From positions 23,289,511 to 23,353,510 of the forward strand of contig CM036159.1 of assembly GCA_020631735.1 (NCBI GenBank): 64,000 nucleotides of DNA, in the 5' to 3' direction. Of the stretch, positions 62,956 to 64,000 are shown piece after piece. Made by a program: the position numbers and the translations under genes. The notes under the pieces were generated by a model. It was not told the DNA's origin and made no database searches. It worked only from the letters and a program-made list of their open reading frames with translations. This DNA comes from Saccharum officinarum. Its lineage: Eukaryota > Streptophyta > Magnoliopsida > Poales > Poaceae. Position 1 is the stretch's first letter. Every line of letters begins with the position of its first letter.

Positions 62956-64000
62956 GTTCAAGCATCGATAAAGACCCTTTTTTAAGCAGTGAAAAAGAGA
63001 GATCCGAACATAACAAGAATGTATATATAATTACATGAAGCCACACCTCGAGATTACATAGCGGGTTGCACTTGAGCATTGTTTAGTGGCAAATGGAAGG
63101 TATCAGGTAGGCGACCAAGCCGGGACACTGGACACTACAACGGCGTCCTGCACGATGAATCCAGACGGAATGTCGTCTCGTCAGCCTTCGGCCAGCTTGA
63201 AGAATACATATACCGTACATTGCATAAGCGCTGAAGAATACACTCTAGCGAGCTGAGGCAGGTACGTACTGATTGAGAAAAGAACAATAGTACACCTCGA
63301 TCATCGTACATATATATACACACACATGCATGCACATGTACTCCACCTTGCATTGCATGCTGTTCATGCAAAGTGGCGGCGGAGTGCTCACGTCCATGCA
63401 TGCATGCTGCCGGTAGCCTATACATACATGCATTTCTTTGCAATAGCAAAATTACGAGCACGTCCCGCAATATCTGCAGTGGCATCTTAAGTACATACAT
63501 TATCCGTCCCGCAATATCTACAGTGGCATCTAAGTACATCCTCTCTCCGTCCCGTAATATCTGTCGTTAGAGCTATAGTCACATGTCCCGTAATAAGTGT
63601 CATCCCCTATCCGCTCGTAGGTCTGCAGTACTATGCGCCTGCCTTATCCCTTTCTCTGCCCTCCAGGCCTCAAACCACCCCACGCACCGAACTTTTTTTT
63701 AGAAAGAAAAATCCCAGCCTCATCCCCAACCTCACCGGTTGTTCCTGTGGCCCTATCCGCAACCTCGCTGTCGCGCCCGCCCTCCGTCGACTCACCTCCG
63801 CTGAGATCCTCTTGCGCCGAGATCCTCGTGCGCCGGGCCACGGGAGCCAGGAGCGCGAGCTCCTACTCCAGGCGACGCCGCCAAAAGGAGCTCCGGTGGC
63901 ACACGGCGTCCACCTCCTCCGGCCATCCTGCGCCAGGCCACGGGAGCCGGGAGCGCAGGCCCCTCTCCACGGGACACCGCCGAGGCCCATCCGCCGGCGG
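62956..64000. other. Right edge: flank, short tandem repeat and GC-rich block
   Basis: 63465-63570 has about three units of GTCCCGCAATATCTACAGTG with GGCATCTAAGTACAT. 63660-64000 is GC-rich, with GGCCACGGGAGCCRGGAGCG repeated at about 63836 and 63934. Frames on the minus strand show no domain and run off the window. Confidence 0.4.

Overview
The window looks like nuclear DNA of a grass (Poaceae), probably a panicoid or andropogonoid relative of sorghum, sugarcane or Miscanthus. The reasons are long intergenic spaces, introns with GT..AG borders, grass-type MITEs, CACTA elements with 'TAGGGGCGGCTGG' subterminal repeats, a Cassandra TRIM, grass-type Helitron ends, and plant-only gene families. 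One 100-base run of N (14225-14324) marks a scaffold gap. There is no bacterial-style operon, CRISPR array or phage.

Only two genes look intact. One is a cytosolic acetyl-CoA C-acetyltransferase (thiolase) on the minus strand. Its 13 coding exons between 24681 and 19551 join by eye into a 401-residue protein with the complete Cys/His/Cys active site. The other is a single-exon, 107-residue secreted peptide precursor on the minus strand (31802-31479), with a C-terminal CEP-like hormone motif and a TATA box. Four others are broken: a plant-mobile-domain (PMD) gene at the left edge, a GRF-zinc-finger gene at 7044-7719, the 3' end of a plant sulfotransferase gene beside the gap, and a low-confidence transporter-like fragment split by a hAT insertion near 16.2-17.0 kb.

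Layout. 0-7.7 kb: PMD and GRF pseudogenes around a large LTR-like repeat. 7.7-14.3 kb: GC-rich repeat bodies, SINE and Helitron pieces, a fold-back and the gap. 14.3-19.5 kb: sulfotransferase remnant, hAT element and long inverted repeats. 19.5-25.3 kb: thiolase gene, with MITEs in introns and just upstream of its transcription start. 25.3-31.4 kb: Stowaway MITE and a 1.4 kb Helitron. 31.5-32 kb: peptide gene. 32.4-44.2 kb: hAT elements, a tRNA-type SINE, two solo LTRs, a Tourist-like MITE and a small CACTA-like element. 44.2-63.0 kb: one nested CACTA transposon of about 18.8 kb. 63-64 kb: repeats and a GC-rich edge.

The CACTA block is the most informative part. It is bounded by CACTA..TAGTG and a GTT target duplication, and carries a decayed Transposase_24/Ulp1-protease ORF in place of a recognisable TNP2 transposase. 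It contains a Helitron whose empty site survives in an internal duplicate copy. It also contains a 6.4 kb LTR-like element (duplication CTTCT) that holds a Cassandra TRIM with 5S-rRNA-like LTRs and a 2.0 kb solo LTR (duplication CTATT). The nesting gives a relative order of insertion. I did not find a convincing new biological system. The strongest leads are the CACTA-borne protease, the Cassandra copy, and the peptide precursor.
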